The notes under the pieces are model-generated. The model was not told the origin of the DNA and made no database searches. It saw nothing but the letters and a program-made list of their open reading frames with translations. This document shows positions 13,908 to 27,813 of a DNA stretch of 64,000 nucleotides, one piece after another. Position 1 is the first letter of the stretch. Each line of letters begins with the position of its first letter. Location of the stretch: positions 124,001-188,000 of the forward strand of contig CATKHW010000428.1 of the NCBI GenBank assembly GCA_949752795.1, written 5' to 3'. The stretch comes from Hyperoodon ampullatus (Eukaryota; Chordata; Mammalia; Artiodactyla; Ziphiidae). The position numbers and the translations under genes are program-made.

Positions 13908-15644
13908 TATAAGCACAGGTACCGTTCCAAAAACCAACTATGGAATAGACAAGACCTACACCTTCCTCAGTGAAAGGGACTCAAAACCCCATATTTCCCG
14001 CAGAGGAATATATCTGACTAGTAAGAATCTTAAAACCTCTGTATTGATATGTCTCCGTGAGGGAATCAAGTGTGTCTAGACTGGGATAAATATGGCAGCG
14101 AGAATCAGCTCAAACCCACTATAAAAAGGAATTTCAAAAATAAAACAAAAAAACTGGGAAATTCTTTACAATTCCTTCAGGGTCTCTGATGAAACCTGAA
14201 ATGACCCTATCTACAATGACAGCTGGATGTGGCATAAGGCTGGGCACTTGGGACTGAGAGGATTGGTGAGATTGGGTGAGCAAATGCAGACCCTTTAAAG
14301 CAATAATGCATGGCACACATTCCATGGGTCCCAACTCTCCAGGTTGAAGGGAATATTACTACAGTTATAACATGTACGGGAATCCTAGAGAACGGACACA
14401 CTGTGAATACGAAAGGTTTCTAAAACTCAACGAATAGTCCCTCTCCTGGTGCTCCGGTTTGACTTTCATCTGCTTTATTATCAACCTCCCAACTTGGAGA
14501 GACAGCCCCTTTAACCTCCTGGTTCGCACAGGTTGCCAATTTGGCAGAGGATGAAAGGGAAGAGGGAGAACCAATGAGAGTGTAGCTGTAAGGCATTTGG
14601 ACGGGCACATATCACTGTAATTTCCCGGCAGGAAGAAGAATTAACCAAAGTCTCAGCCACCCACCGGGAATCAGTATAGATCCTGAACCAAAATTTTGGA
14701 CTTGCGGTCAGCTCACCAAAAACGAGTTGAAAAATGGAGCTCAGGGGCACAGCAATTCACAAACTGGCCGAGTAATAAAGGACAACTATCGTCCAAAAAT
14801 CTGTTGAGGGAAGGCAACGAGGCGGACTTGAAAGCGAGGCAGAATAGCAGGAAACAGATTTCAAGAGGTACGTTGGAATCGCCTTTAAAGCACAGGAAGA
14901 GGGGCACAACTTCGACAATGATGCACTTGGCCAAAAAGGGCGTATGCGTTTTCTCCTGAATATATTCAGGAGAAAACGCATACGCCCTTTTTGGCCAAGC
15001 AAGCAAGCGGGCAATGCAAATCTGCACTACAAAGAAGTATCACTTCCCACCGGTCAAAAGGGACATCCACAAAATGTGTAAAAACCAGAAAGGCAAGACA
15101 GGCCCTGGAGAACAGGGAGCCTTGTTATGCTGATGGGCGGGATGTAAATTGTCAACTGCCTCTCGGGGGAGTGCATTGTGTTCCCTAAAACAAGTAAACA
15201 ACAGAGCTACAGAGCCAAGGGCACTTCCAGTCTAGGGAATATACATTGGGAAAACTGAAAATCAAAAAGACACAGCCACCCCAAAATTTAGGGCTGCACT
15301 GCTTACAAGGACCTCAACTTGGGTACACCTTAAATATCCCAGGAAATATAAAAATGGTTCAAAAAATTGTGGTACTTACGTACGATGGAATATCCCTCAG
15401 CCATGAAATCAATGTCATAAGACCAGTAGCAGCAAAATGGGTTGATTCAGGTACGATGATTCTAAGTGAAATAAGTCACACAGAAAAAGAAACTTATCAT
15501 AAGATATCACTTATGAAGATCCTGTAAACATGGCTACACTTGAACTGAGTTAGGAAAGAGAACAGTGTCTCACATTTAGAAAACACTCTTATGCCTGCTT
15601 AAGGGGGAAGGAGAGGTGGGGTGATGCATAAAACCAGAGTTTGA
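13908..15644 (+). repeat. Satellite monomer 9
   Basis: 1,737 bp. Perfect palindrome at 14,926-14,999. Nearly identical to adjacent unit 10 (CCTCTGTATT, GGCTGGGCAC, TTTCATC, GAGAGTGTAGC, ATTGTCAACTG), pointing to a recent tandem duplication. Private deletion at CTCTCGGGGGAG. Confidence 0.95.
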
Positions 15645-17382
15645 TATAAGCACAGGTACCGTTCCAAAAACCAACTATGGAATAGACAAGACCTACACCT
15701 TCCTCAGTGAAAGGGACTCAAAACCCCATATTTCCCGCAGAGGAATATATCTGACTAGTAAGAATCTTAAAACCTCTGTATTGATATGTCTCCGTGAGGG
15801 AATCAAGTGTGTCTAGACTGGGATAAATATGGAAGCGAGAATCAGCTCAAACCCACTATAAAAAGGAATTTCAAAAATAAAACAAAAAAACTGGGAAATT
15901 CTTTACAATTCCTTCAGGGTCTCTGATGAAACCTGAAATGACCCTATCTACAATGACAGCTGGATGTGGCATAAGGCTGGGCACTTGGGACTGAGAGGAT
16001 TGGTGAGATTGGGTGAGCAAATGCAGACCCTTTAAAGCAATAATGCATGGCACACATTCCATGGGTCCCAACTCTCCAGGTTGAAGGGAATATTACTACA
16101 GTTATAACATGTACGGGAATCCTAGAGAACGGACACACTGTGAATACGAAAGGTTTCTAAAACTCAACGAATAGTCCCTCTCCTGGTGCTCCGGTTTGAC
16201 TTTCATCTGCTTTATTATCAACCTCCCAACTTGGAGAGACAGCCCCTTTAACCTCCTGGTTCGCACAGGTTGCCAATTTGGCAGAGGATGAAAGGGAAGA
16301 GGGAGAACCAATGAGAGTGTAGCTGTAAGGCATTTGGACGGGCACATATCACTGTAATTTCCCGGCAGGAAGAAGAATTAACCAAAGTCTCAGCCACCCA
16401 CCGGGAATCAGTATAGATCCTGAACCAAAATTTTGGACTTGCGGTCAGCTCACCAAAAACGAGTTGAAAAATGGAGCTCAGGGGCACAGCAATTCACAAA
16501 CTGGCCGAGTAATAAAGGACAACTATCGTCCAAAAATCTGTTGAGGGAAGGCAACGAGGCGGACTTGAAAGCGAGGCAGAATAGCAGGAAACAGATTTCA
16601 AGAGGTACGTTGGAATCGCCTTTAAAGCACAGGAAGAGGGGCACAACTTCGACAATGATGCACTTGGCCAAAAAGGGCGTATGCGTTTTCTCCTGAATAT
16701 ATTCAGGAGAAAACGCATACGCCCTTTTTGGCCAAGCAAGCAAGCGGGCAATGCAAATCTGCACTACAAAGAAGTATCACTTCCCACCGGTCAAAAGGGA
16801 CATCCACAAAATGTGTAAAAACCAGAAAGGCAAGACAGGCCCTGGAGAACAGGGAGCCTTGTTATGCTGATGGGCGGGATGTAAATTGTCAACTGCCCCT
16901 CTGGAGGAGTGCATTGTGTTCCCTAAAACAAGTAAACAACAGAGCTACAGAGCCAAGGGCACTTCCAGTCTAGGGAATATACCTTGGGAAAACTGAAAAT
17001 CAAAAAGACACAGCCACCCCAAAATTTAGGGCTGCACTGCTTACAAGGACCTCAACTTGGGTACACCTTAAATATCCCAGGAAATATAAAAATGGTTCAA
17101 AAAATTGTGGTACTTACGTATGATGGAATATCCCTCAGCCATGAAATCAATGTCATAAGACCAGTAGCAGCAAAATGGGTGGATTCAGGTACGATGATTC
17201 TAAGTGAAATAAGTCACACAGAAAAAGAAACTTATCATAAGATATCACTTATGAAGATCCTGTAAACATGGCTACACTTGAACTGAGTTAGGAAAGAGAA
17301 CAGTGTCTCACATTTAGAAAACACTCTTATGCCTGCTTAAGGGGGAAGGAGAGGTGGGGTGATGCATAAAACCAGAGTTTGA
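15645..17382 (+). repeat. Satellite monomer 10
   Basis: 1,738 bp. Perfect palindrome at 16,663-16,736. Sister of unit 9, with private ATGGAAGCGAG and CTGCCCCTCTGG. Confidence 0.95.
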
Positions 17383-19121
17383 TATAAGCACAGGTACCGT
17401 TCCAAAAACCAACTATGGAATAGACAAGACCTACACCTTCCTCAGTGAAAGGGACTCAAAACCCCATATTTCCCGCAGAGGAATATATCTGACTAGTAAG
17501 AATCTTAAAACCTATGTATTGATATGTCTCCGTAAGGGAATCAAGTGTGTCTAGACTGGGATAAATATGGCAGTGAGAATCAGCTCAAACCCACTATAAA
17601 AAGGAATTTCAAAAATAAAACAAAAAAACTGGGAAATTCTTTACAATTCCTTCAGGGTCTCTGATGAAACCTGAAATGACCCTATCTACAATGACAGCTG
17701 GATGTGGCATAAGGCTGGACACTTGGGACTGAGAGGATTAGTGAGATTGGGTGAGCAAATGCAGACCCTTTAAAGCAATAATGCATGGCACACATTCCAT
17801 GGGTCCCAACTCTCCAGGTTGAAGGGAATATTACTACAGATATAACATGTACGGGAATCCTAGAGAACGGACACACTGTGAATACGAAAGGTTTCTAAAA
17901 CTCAACGAATAGTCCCTCTCCTGGTGCTCCGGTTTGACTTTCCATCTGCTTTATTATCAACCTCCCAACTTGGAGAGACAGCCCCTTTAACCTCCTGGTT
18001 CGCACAGGTTGCCAATTTGGCAGAGGATGAAAGGGAAGAGGGAGAACCAATGAGAGAGTAGCTGTTAGGCATTTGGACGGGCACATATCACTGTAATTTC
18101 CCGGCAGGAAGAAGAATTAACCAAAGTCTCAGCCACCCACCGGGAATCAGTATAGATCCTGAACCAAAATTTTGGACTTGCGGTCAGCTCACCAAAAACG
18201 AGTTGAAAAATGGAGCTCAGGGGCACAGCAATTCACAAACTGGCAAAGTAATAAAGGACAACTATCGTCCAAAAATCTGTTGAGGGAAGGCAACGAGGCG
18301 GACTTGAAAGCTCGGCAGAATAGCAGGAAACAGATTTCAAGAGGTACGTTGGAATTGCCTTTAAAGCACAGGAAGAGGGGCACAACTTCGACAATGATGC
18401 ACTTGGCCAAAAAGGGCGTATGCGTTTTCTCCTGAATATATTCAGGAGAAAACGCATACGCCCTTTTTGGCCAAGCAAGCAAGCGGGCAATGCAAATCTG
18501 CACTACAAAGAAGTATCACTTCCCACCGGTCAAAAGGGACATCCACAAAATGTGTAAAAACCAGAAAGGCAAGACAGGCCCTGGAGAACAGGGAGCCTTG
18601 TTATGCTGATGGGCGGGATGTAAATTGCCAACTGCCTCTCTGGAGGAGTGCATTGTGTTCCCTAAAACAAGTAAACAACAGAGCTACAGAGCCAAGGGCA
18701 CTTCCAGTCTAGGGAATATACCTTGGGAAAACTGAAAATCAAAAAGACACAGACACCCCAAAATTTAGGGCTGCACTGCTTACAAGGACCTCAACTTGGG
18801 TACACCTTAAATATCCCAGGAAATATAAAAATGGTTCAAAAAATTTTGGTACTTACATACGATGGAATATCCCTCAGCCATGAAATCAATGTCATAAGAC
18901 CAGTAGCAGCAAAATGGGTGGATTCAGGTACGATGATTCTAAGTGAAATATGTCACAGAGAAAAAGAAACTTATCATAAGATATCACTTATGAAGATCCT
19001 GTAAACATGGCTACACTTGAACTGAGTTAGGAAAGAGAACAGTGTCTCACATTTAGAAAACACTCTTATGCCTGCTTAAGGGGGAAGGAGAGGTGGGGTG
19101 ATGCATAAAACCAGAGTTTGA
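17383..19121 (+). repeat. Satellite monomer 11
   Basis: 1,739 bp. Perfect palindrome at 18,402-18,475. Middle carries GCTCGGCAG as in units 4 and 30; the last ~390 bp match unit 5. Chimeric history. Confidence 0.95.
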
Positions 19122-21320
19122 TATAAGCAGAGGTACCGTTCCAAAAACCAACTATGGAATAGACAAGACCTACACCTTCCTCAGTGAAAGGGACTCAAAA
19201 CCCCATATTTCCCACAGAGGAATATATCTGACTAGTAAGAATCTTAAAACCTATGTATTGATATGTCTCCGTAAGGGAACCAAGTGTGTCTAGACTGGCA
19301 TAAACATGGCAGCGAGAATCAGATCAAACCCACTATAAAAAGGAATTTCAAAAACAAAACAAAAACCTGGGAAATTCTTTACAATTCCTTCAGAGTCTCT
19401 GAAGAAACCTGGACTGACCCTATCTACAACGACAGCTGGATGTGGCATAAGGCGGGACACTTGGACTGAGAGGATTGGTGAGATTGGGTGAACAAATGCA
19501 GAACCTTTAAAGCATTAATGCATGGCACCCATTCCTTGGGTCCCAACTCTCCAGGTTGAAGGGAATATTACTACAGTTATAACATGTACGGGAAACCTAG
19601 AGAACGGACACACTGTGAATACGAAACGTTTCTAAAACTCAACGAATAGTCCCTCTCCTGGTTCTCCGGTTTGACTTTCCACCTGCTTTACTATCAACCT
19701 CCCAACTTGGAGAGACAGCCCCTTTAACCTCCTGGTTCGCACAGGTTGCCAATTTGGCAGAGGATGAAAGGGAAGAGGGAGAACCAATGAGAGAGTAGCT
19801 GTTAGGCATTTGGACGGGCACATATCACTGTAATTTCCCGGCAGGAAGAAGAATTAACCAAAGTCTCAGCCCCCCACCGGGAACCAGCATAGATCCTGAA
19901 CCAAAATTTTGGACCTGCGGTCAGCTCACCAAAAACGAGTTGAAAAATGGAGCTCAGGGGCACAGCAATTCACAAACTGGCCGAGTAATAAAGGACAACT
20001 ATCGTCCAAAAATCTGTTGAGGGAAGGCAACGAGGTGGACTTGAAAGCGAAGCAGAATAGCAGGAAACACATTTCAAGAGGTACGTTGGAATCACCTTTA
20101 AAGCACCGGATGAGGGGCACAACTTCGGCAATGATGCACGTGGCCAAAAAGGGCGTATGCGTATTCTCCTGAATATATTCAGGAGAAAACGCATACGCCC
20201 TTTTTCGCCAAGCAAGCAATCGGGCAATGCAAATCTGCATTACAAAGAAGTATCACTTACCACCGGTCAAAAGGGACATAAACAAAATGTGTAAAAACCA
20301 GAAAGGCAAGACAGGCACTGGAGAACAGGGAGCCTTGTTATGCTGATGGGCGTATGTAAATTGCCAACTGCCTCTCTGGAGGAGTACATTGTGTTCCCTA
20401 AAACAAGTAAAGAACAGAGCTACAGAGCCAAGGGCACTTCCAGTCTAAGGAATATACCTTTGGAAAACTGAATATCAAAAAGACACAGCCACCCCAAAAT
20501 TTAGGGCTGCACTGCTTACAAGGACCTCAACTTGGGTACACCTTAAATATCCCAGGAAATATAAAAATGGTTCAAAAAATTGTGGTACTTACGTACGATG
20601 GAATATCCCTCAGCCATGAAATCAATGTCATAAGACCAGTAGCAGCAAAATGGGTGGATTCAGATACGATGATTCTAAGTGAAATAAGTCACACAGAAAA
20701 AGAAACTTATCATAAGATATCACTTATGAAGATCCTGTAAACATGGCTACACTTGAACTGAGTTAGGAAAGAGAACAGTGTCTCACATTTAGAAAACACT
20801 CTTATGCCTGCTTAAGGGGGAAGGAGAGGTGGGGTGATGCATAAAACCAGAGTTTGATATAAGCACAGGTACCGTTCCAAAAACCAACTATGGAATAGAC
20901 AAGACCTACACCTTCCTCAGTGAAAGGGACTCAAAACCCCATATTTCCCGCAGAGGAATATATCTGACTAGTAAGAATCTTAAAACCTATGTATTGATAT
21001 GTCTCCGTAAGGGAATCAAGTGTGTCTAGACTGGCATAAACATGGCAGCGAGAATCAGCTCAAACCCACTATAAAAAGGAATTTCAAAAACAAAACAAAA
21101 AAACTGGGAAATTCTTTACAATTCCTTCAGGGTCTCTGATGAAACCTGAAATGACCCTATCTACAACGACAGCTGGATGTGGCTTAAGGCTGGACACTTT
21201 GGACTGAGAGGATTGGTGAGATTGGGTGAACAAATGCAGAACATTTAAAGCAATAATGCATGACACACATTCCATGGGTACCAACTCTCCAGGTTGAAGG
21301 GAATATTACTACAGATATAA
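18728..21320 (+). repeat. Higher-order repeat block, copy 2 (six-monomer period)
   Basis: Counterpart of the block at 8,300-10,890, displaced by 10,428 bp. It has extra private changes, for example GTATTCTCC and TTTTTCGCC in the palindrome and CATAAACAAAATG near 20,278. The duplication is therefore not recent enough to be identical. Confidence 0.85.
19122..20857 (+). repeat. Satellite monomer 12 (divergent subtype)
   Basis: 1,736 bp. Palindrome at 20,139-20,212 is the most eroded, with three mismatches (20,140; 20,163; 20,206). Sister of unit 6 at 10,428 bp. Confidence 0.95.
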
Positions 21321-22596
21321 CATGTACGGGAATCCTAGAGAACGGACACACTGTGAATACGAAAGGTTTCTAAAACTCAACGAATAGTCCCTCTCCTGGT
21401 GCTCCGGTTTGACTTTCCATCTGCTTTATTATCAACCTCCCAACTTGGAGAGACAGCCCCTTTAACCTCCTGGTTCGCACAGGTTGCCAATTTGGCAGAG
21501 GATGAAAGGGAAGAGGGAGAACCAATGAGAGAGTAGCTGTTAGGCATTTGGACGGGCACATATCACTGTAATTTCCCGGCAGGAAGAAGAATTAACCAAA
21601 GTCTCAGCCACCCACCGGGAATCAGTATAGATCCTGAACCAAAATTTTGGACTTGCGGTCAGCTCACCAAAAACAAGTTGAAAAATGGAGCTCAGGGGCA
21701 CAGCAATTCACAAACTGGCCGAGTAATAAAGGACAACTCTCGTCCAAAAATCTGTTGAGGGAAGGCAACGAGGCGGACTTGAAAGCGAGGCAGAATAGCA
21801 GGAAACAGATTTCAAGAGGTACATTGGAATCGCCTTTAAAGCACAGGAAGAGGGGCACAACTTCGACAATGATGCACTTGGCCAAAAAGGGCGTATGCGT
21901 TTTCTCCTGAATATATTCAGGAGAAAACGCATACGCCCTTTTTGGCCAAGCAAGCAAGCGGGCAATGCCAATCTGCACTACAAAGAAGTATCACTTCCCA
22001 CCGGTCAAAAGGGACATCCACAAAATGTGTAAAAACCAGAAAGGCAAGACAGGCCCTGGAGAACAGGGAGCCTTGTTATGCTGATGGGCGGGATGTAAAT
22101 TGCCAACTGCCTCTCTGGAGGAGTGCATTGTGTTCCCTAAAACAAGTAAACAACAGAGCTACAGAGCCAAGGGCACTTCCAGTCTAGGGAATATACCTGG
22201 GAAAAACTGAAAATCAATAAGACAGAGCCACCCCAAAATTTAGGGCTGCACTGCTTACAAGGACCTCAACTTGGGTACACCTTAAATATCCCAGGAAATA
22301 TAAAATTGGTTCAAAAAATTGTTCTACTTACGTACGATGGAATATCCCTCAGCCATGAAATCAATGTCATAAGACCAGTAGCAGCAAAATGGGTGGATTC
22401 AGGTACGATGATTCTAAGTGAAATAAGTCACACAGAAAAAGAAACTTATCATAATTTATCACTTATGAAGATCCTGTAAACATGGCTACACTTGAACTGA
22501 GTTAGGAAAGAGAACAGTGTCTCACATTTAGAAAACACTCTTATGCCTGCTTAAGGGGGAAGGAGAGGTGGGGTGATGCATAAAACCAGAGTTTGA
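20858..22596 (+). repeat. Satellite monomer 13 (chimeric)
   Basis: 1,739 bp. Perfect palindrome at 21,877-21,950. Left part matches unit 7 (GGCTTAAGG, CATGACACAC); right part matches unit 19 (ACCTGGGAAAAACTG, TTGTTCTAC). The switch lies between ~21,290 and 22,187. Confidence 0.95.
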
Positions 22597-23530
22597 TATA
22601 AGCACAGGTACCGTTCCAAAAACCAACTATGGAATAGACAAGACCTACACCTTCCTCAGTGAAAGGGACTCAAAACACCATATTTCCCGCAGAGGAATAT
22701 ATCTGACTAGTAAGAATCTTAAAACCTATGTATTGATATGTCTCCGTAAGGGAATCAAGTGTGTCTAGACTGGGATAAATATGGCAGTGAGAATCAGCTC
22801 AAACCCACTATAAAAAGGAATTTCAAAAACAAAACAAAAAAAACTGGGAAATTCTTTACAATTCCTTCAGGGTCTCTGATGAAACCTGAAATGACCCTAT
22901 CTACAATGACAGCTGGATGTGGCATAAGGCTGGACACTTGGGACTGAGAGGATTGGTGAGATTGGGTGAGCAAATGCAGACCCTTTAAAGCAATAATGCA
23001 TGGCACACATTCCATGGGTCCCAACTCTCCAGGTTGAAGGGAATATTACTACAGATATAACATGTACGGGAATCCTAGAGAACGGACACACTGTGAATAC
23101 GAAAGGTTTCTAAAACTCAACGAATAGTCCCTCTCCTGGTGCTCCGGTTTGACTTTCCATCTGCTTTATTATCAACCTCCCAACTTGGAGAGACAGCCCC
23201 TTTAACCTCCTGGTTCGCACAGGTTGCCAATTTGGCAGAGGATGAAAGGGAAGAGGGAGAACCAATGAGAGAGTAGCTGTTAGGCATTTGGACGGGCACA
23301 TATCACTGTAATTTCCCGGCAGGAAGAAGAATTAACCAAAGTCTCAGCCACCCACCGGGAATCAGTATAGATCCTGAACCAAAATTTTGGACTTGCGGTC
23401 AGCTCACCAAAAACGAGTTGAAAAATGGAGCTCAGGGGCACAGCAATTCACAAACTGGCCGAGTAATAAAGGACAACTATCGTCCAAAAATCTGTTGAGG
23501 GAAGGCAATGAGGCGGACTTGAAAGCGTGG
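22187..23530 (+). repeat. Second six-monomer-period block, copy 1
   Basis: The region from late unit 13 through the middle of unit 14 recurs at +10,434 bp. Shared variants are ACCTGGGAAAAACTG, AATCAATAAGACAG, AAATTGGTTC with TTGTTCTAC, CAAAACACCAT, an AAAACAAAACAA tail instead of AATAAAAC, GCAATGAGGCGG and GCGTGGCAG. Confidence 0.8.
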
Positions 23531-24336
23531 CAGAATAGCAGGAAACAGATTTCAAGAGGTACGTTGGAATCGCCTTTAAAGCACAGGAAGAGGGGCACAA
23601 CTTCGACAATGATGCACTTGGCCAAAAAGGGCGTATGCGTTTTCTCCTGAATATATTCAGGAGAAAACGCATACGCCCTTTTTGGCCAAGCAAGCAAGCG
23701 GGCAATGCAAATCTGCACTACAAAGAAGTATCACTTCCCACCTGTCAAAAGGGACATCCACAAAATGTGTAAAAACCAGAAAGGCAAGACAGGCCCTGGA
23801 GAACAGGGAGCCTTGTTATGCTGATGGGCGGGATGTAAATTGCCAACTGCCTCTCTGGAGGAGTGCATTGTGTTCCCTAAAACAAGTAAACAACAGAGCT
23901 ACAGAGCCAAGGGCACTTCCAGTCTAGGGAATATACCTTGGGAAAACTGAAAATCAAAAAGACACAGCCACCCCAAAATTTAGGGCTGCACTGCTTACAA
24001 GGACCTCCACTTGGGTACACCTTAAATATCCCAGGAAATATAAAAATGGTTCAAAAAATTGTGGTACTTACGTACGATGGAATATCCCTCAGCCATGAAA
24101 TCAATGTCATAAGACCAGTAGCAGCAAAATGGGTGGATTCAGGTACGATGATTCTAAGTGAAATAAGTCACACAGAAAAAGAAACTTATCATAAGATATC
24201 ACTTATGAAGATCCTGTAAACATGGCTACACTTGAACTGAGTTAGGAAAGAGAACAGTGTCTCACATTTAGAAAACACTCTTATGCCTGCTTAAGGGGGA
24301 AGGAGAGGTGGGGTGATGCATAAAACCAGAGTTTGA
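22597..24336 (+). repeat. Satellite monomer 14
   Basis: 1,740 bp. Perfect palindrome at 23,617-23,690. Matches unit 20 (AAAACACCAT, GCAATGAGGCGG, GCGTGGCAG). One extra A in the A-rich tail. Confidence 0.95.
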
Positions 24337-26069
24337 TATAAGCACAGGTACCGTTCCAAAAACCAACTATGGAATAGACAAGACCTACACCTTCCTCAGT
24401 GAAAGGGACTCAAAACCCCATATTTCCCGCAGAGGAATATATCTGACTAGTAAGAATCTTAAAACCTATGTATTGATATGTCTCCGTAAGGGAATCAAGT
24501 GTGTCTAGACTGGGATAAATATGGCAGCGAGAATCAGCTCAAACCCACTATAAAAAGGAATTTCAAAAATAAAACAAAAAAACTGGGAAATTCTTTACAA
24601 TTCCTTCAGGGTCTCTGATGAAACCTGAAATGACCCTATCTACAATGACAGCTGGATGTGGCATAGGGCTGGACACTTGGGACTGAGAGGATTGGTGAGA
24701 TTGGGTGAGCAAATGCAGACCCTTTAAAGCAATAATGCATGGCACACATTCCATGGGTCCCAACTCTCCAGGTTGAAGGGAATATTACTACAGATATAAC
24801 ATGTACGGGAATCCTAGAGAACCGACACACTGTGAATACGAAAGGTTTCTAAAACTCAACGAATAGTCCCTCTCCTGGTGCTCTGGTTTGACTTTCCATC
24901 TGCTTTATTATCAACCTCCCAACTTGGAGAGACAGCGCCTTTAACCTCCTGGTTCGCACAGGTTGCCAATTTGGCAGAGGATGAAAGGGAAGAGGGAGAA
25001 CCAATGAGAGAGTAGCTGTTAGGCATTTGGACAGGCACATATCACTGTAATTTCCCGGCAGGAAGAAGAATTAACCAAAGTCCCAGCCACCCACCGGGAA
25101 TCAGTATAGGTCCGGAACCAAAATTTTGGACTTGCGGTCAGCTCACCAAAAACGAGTTGAAAAATGGAGCTCAGGGGCACAGCAGTTCACAAACTGGCCG
25201 AGTAATAAAGGACAACTATCGTCCAAAAATCTGTTGAGGGAAGGCAACAAGGCGGACTTGAAAGCGAGGCAGAATAGCAGGAAACAGAGAGGTACGTTGG
25301 AATTGCCTTTAAAGCACAGAAAGAGGGGCACAACTTCGACAATGATGCACTTGGCCAAAAAGGGCGTATGCGTTTTCTCCTGAATATATTCAGGAGAAAA
25401 CGCATACGCCCTTTTTGGCCAAGCAAGCAAGCGGGCAATGCAAATCTGCACTACAAAGAAGTATCACTTCCCACCAGTCAAAAGGGACATCCACAAAATG
25501 TGTAAAAACCAGAAAGGCAAGACAGGCCCTGGAGAACAGGGAGCCTTGTTATGCTGATGGGCGGGATGTAAATTGCCAACTGCCTCTCTGGAGGAGTGCA
25601 TTGTGTTCCCTAAAACAAGTAAACAACAGAGCTACAGAGCCAAGGGCACTTCCAGTCTAGGGAATATACCTTCGGAAAACTGAAAATCAAAAAGGCACAG
25701 CCACCCCAAAATTTAGGGCTGCACTGCTTACAAGGACCTCAACTTGGGTACACCTTAAATATCCCAGGAAATATAAAAATGGTTCAAAAAATTGTGGTAC
25801 TTACGTACGATGGAATATCCCTCAGCCATGAAATCAATGTCATAAGACCAGTAGCAGCAAAATGGGTGGATTCAGGTACGATGATTCTAAGTGAAATAAG
25901 TCACACAGAAAAAGAAACTTATCATAAGATATCACTTATGAAGATCCTGTAAACATGGCTACACTTGAACTCAGTTAGGAAAGAGAACAGTGTCTCACAT
26001 TTAGAAAACACTCTTATGCCTGCTTAAGGGGGAAGGAGAGGTGGGGTGATGCATAAAACCAGAGTTTGA
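24337..26069 (+). repeat. Satellite monomer 15 (shortest)
   Basis: 1,733 bp owing to a 6-bp deletion in AACAGAGAGGTAC (~25,285-25,295; consensus AACAGATTTCAAGAGGTAC). Perfect palindrome at 25,350-25,423. Shares GCTCTGGTTTG with unit 36. Confidence 0.95.
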
Positions 26070-27813
26070 TATAAGCACAGGTACCGTTCCAAAAACCAAC
26101 TATGGAATAGACAAGACCTACACCTTCCTCAGTGAAAGGGACTCAAAACACCATATTTCCCGCAGAGGAATATATCTGACTAGTAAAGTAGGAATCTTAA
26201 AACCTATGTATTGATATGTCTCCGTAAGGGAATCAAGTGTGTCTAGACTGGGATAAATATGGCAGCGAGAATCAGCTCAAACCCACTATAAAAAGGAATT
26301 TCAAAAATAAAACAAAAAAACTGGGAAATTCTTTACAATTCCTTCAGGGTCTCTGATGAAACCTGAAATGACCCTATCTACAATGACAGCTGGATGTGGC
26401 ATAAGGCTGGACACTTGGGACTGAGAGGATTGGTGAGATTGGGTGAGCAAATGCAGACCCTTTAAAGCAATAATGCATGGCACACATTCCATGGGTCCCA
26501 ACTCTCCAGGTTGAAGGGAATATTACTACAGATATAACATGTACGGGAATCCTAGAGAACGGACACACTGTGAATACGAAAGGTTTCTAAAACTCAACGA
26601 ATAGTCCCTCTCCTGGTGCTCCGGTTTGACTTTCCATCTGCTTTATTATCAACCTCCCAACTTGGAGAGACAGCCCCTTTAACCTCCTGGTTCGCACAGG
26701 TTGCCAATTTGGCAGAGGATGAAAGGGAAGAGGGAGAACCAATGAGAGAGTAGCTGTTAGGCATTTGGACGGGCACATATCACTGTAATTTCCCGGCAGG
26801 AAGAAGAATTAACCAAAGTCTCAGCCACCCACCGGGAATCAGTATAGATCCTGAACCAAAATTTTGGACTTGCGGTCAGCTCACCAAAAACGAGTTGAAA
26901 AATGGAGCTCAGGGGCACAGCAATTCACAAACTGGCCGAGTAATAAAGGACAACTATCGTCCAAAAATCTGTTGAGGGAAGGCAACGAGGCGGACTTGAA
27001 AGCGAGGCAGAATAGCAGGAAACAGATTTCAAGAGGTACGTTGGAATCGCCTTTAAAGCACAGGAAGAGGGGCACAACTTCGACAATGATGCACTTGGCC
27101 AAAAAGGGTGTATGCGTTTTCTCCTGAATATATTCAGGAGAAAACGCATACGCCCTTTTCGGCCAAGCAAGCAAGCGGGCAATGCAAATCTGCACTACAA
27201 AGAAGTATCACTTCCCACCGGTCAAAAGGGACATCCACAAAATGTGTAAAAACCAGAAAGGCAAGACAGGCCCTGGAGAACAGGGAGCCTTGTTATGCTG
27301 ATGGGCGGGATGTAAATTGCCAACTGCCTCTCTGGAGGAGTGCATTGTGTTCCCTAAAACAAGTAAACAACAGAGCTACAGAGCCAAGGGCACTTCCAGT
27401 CTAGGGAATATACCTTCGGAAAACTGAAAATCTAAAAGACACAGACACCCCAAAATTTAGGGCTGCACTGCTTACAAGGACCTCAACTTGGGTACACCTT
27501 AAATATCCCAGGAAATATAAAAATGGTTCAAAAAATTGTGGTACTTACGTACGATGGAATATCCCTCAGCCATGAAATCAATGTCATAAGACCAGTAGCA
27601 GCAAAATGGGTGGATTCAGGTACGATGATTCTAAGTGAAATAAGTCACAGAGAAAAAGAAACTTATCATAAGACATCACTTATGAAGATCCTGTAAACAT
27701 GGCTACACTTGAACTGAGTTAGGAAAGAGAACAGTGTCTCACATTTAGAAAACACTCTTATGCCTGCTTAAGGGGGAAGGAGAGGTGGGGTGATGCATAA
27801 AACCAGAGTTTGA
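26070..27813 (+). repeat. Satellite monomer 16
   Basis: 1,744 bp because of the 5-bp AGTAA duplication (~26,182-26,191, variant ending AGTAGG). Palindrome at 27,094-27,167 with two uncompensated mismatches (T at 27,109, C at 27,160). TTCGGAAAAC, CACAGAGAAA and AAGACATC are shared with unit 36. Confidence 0.95.
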
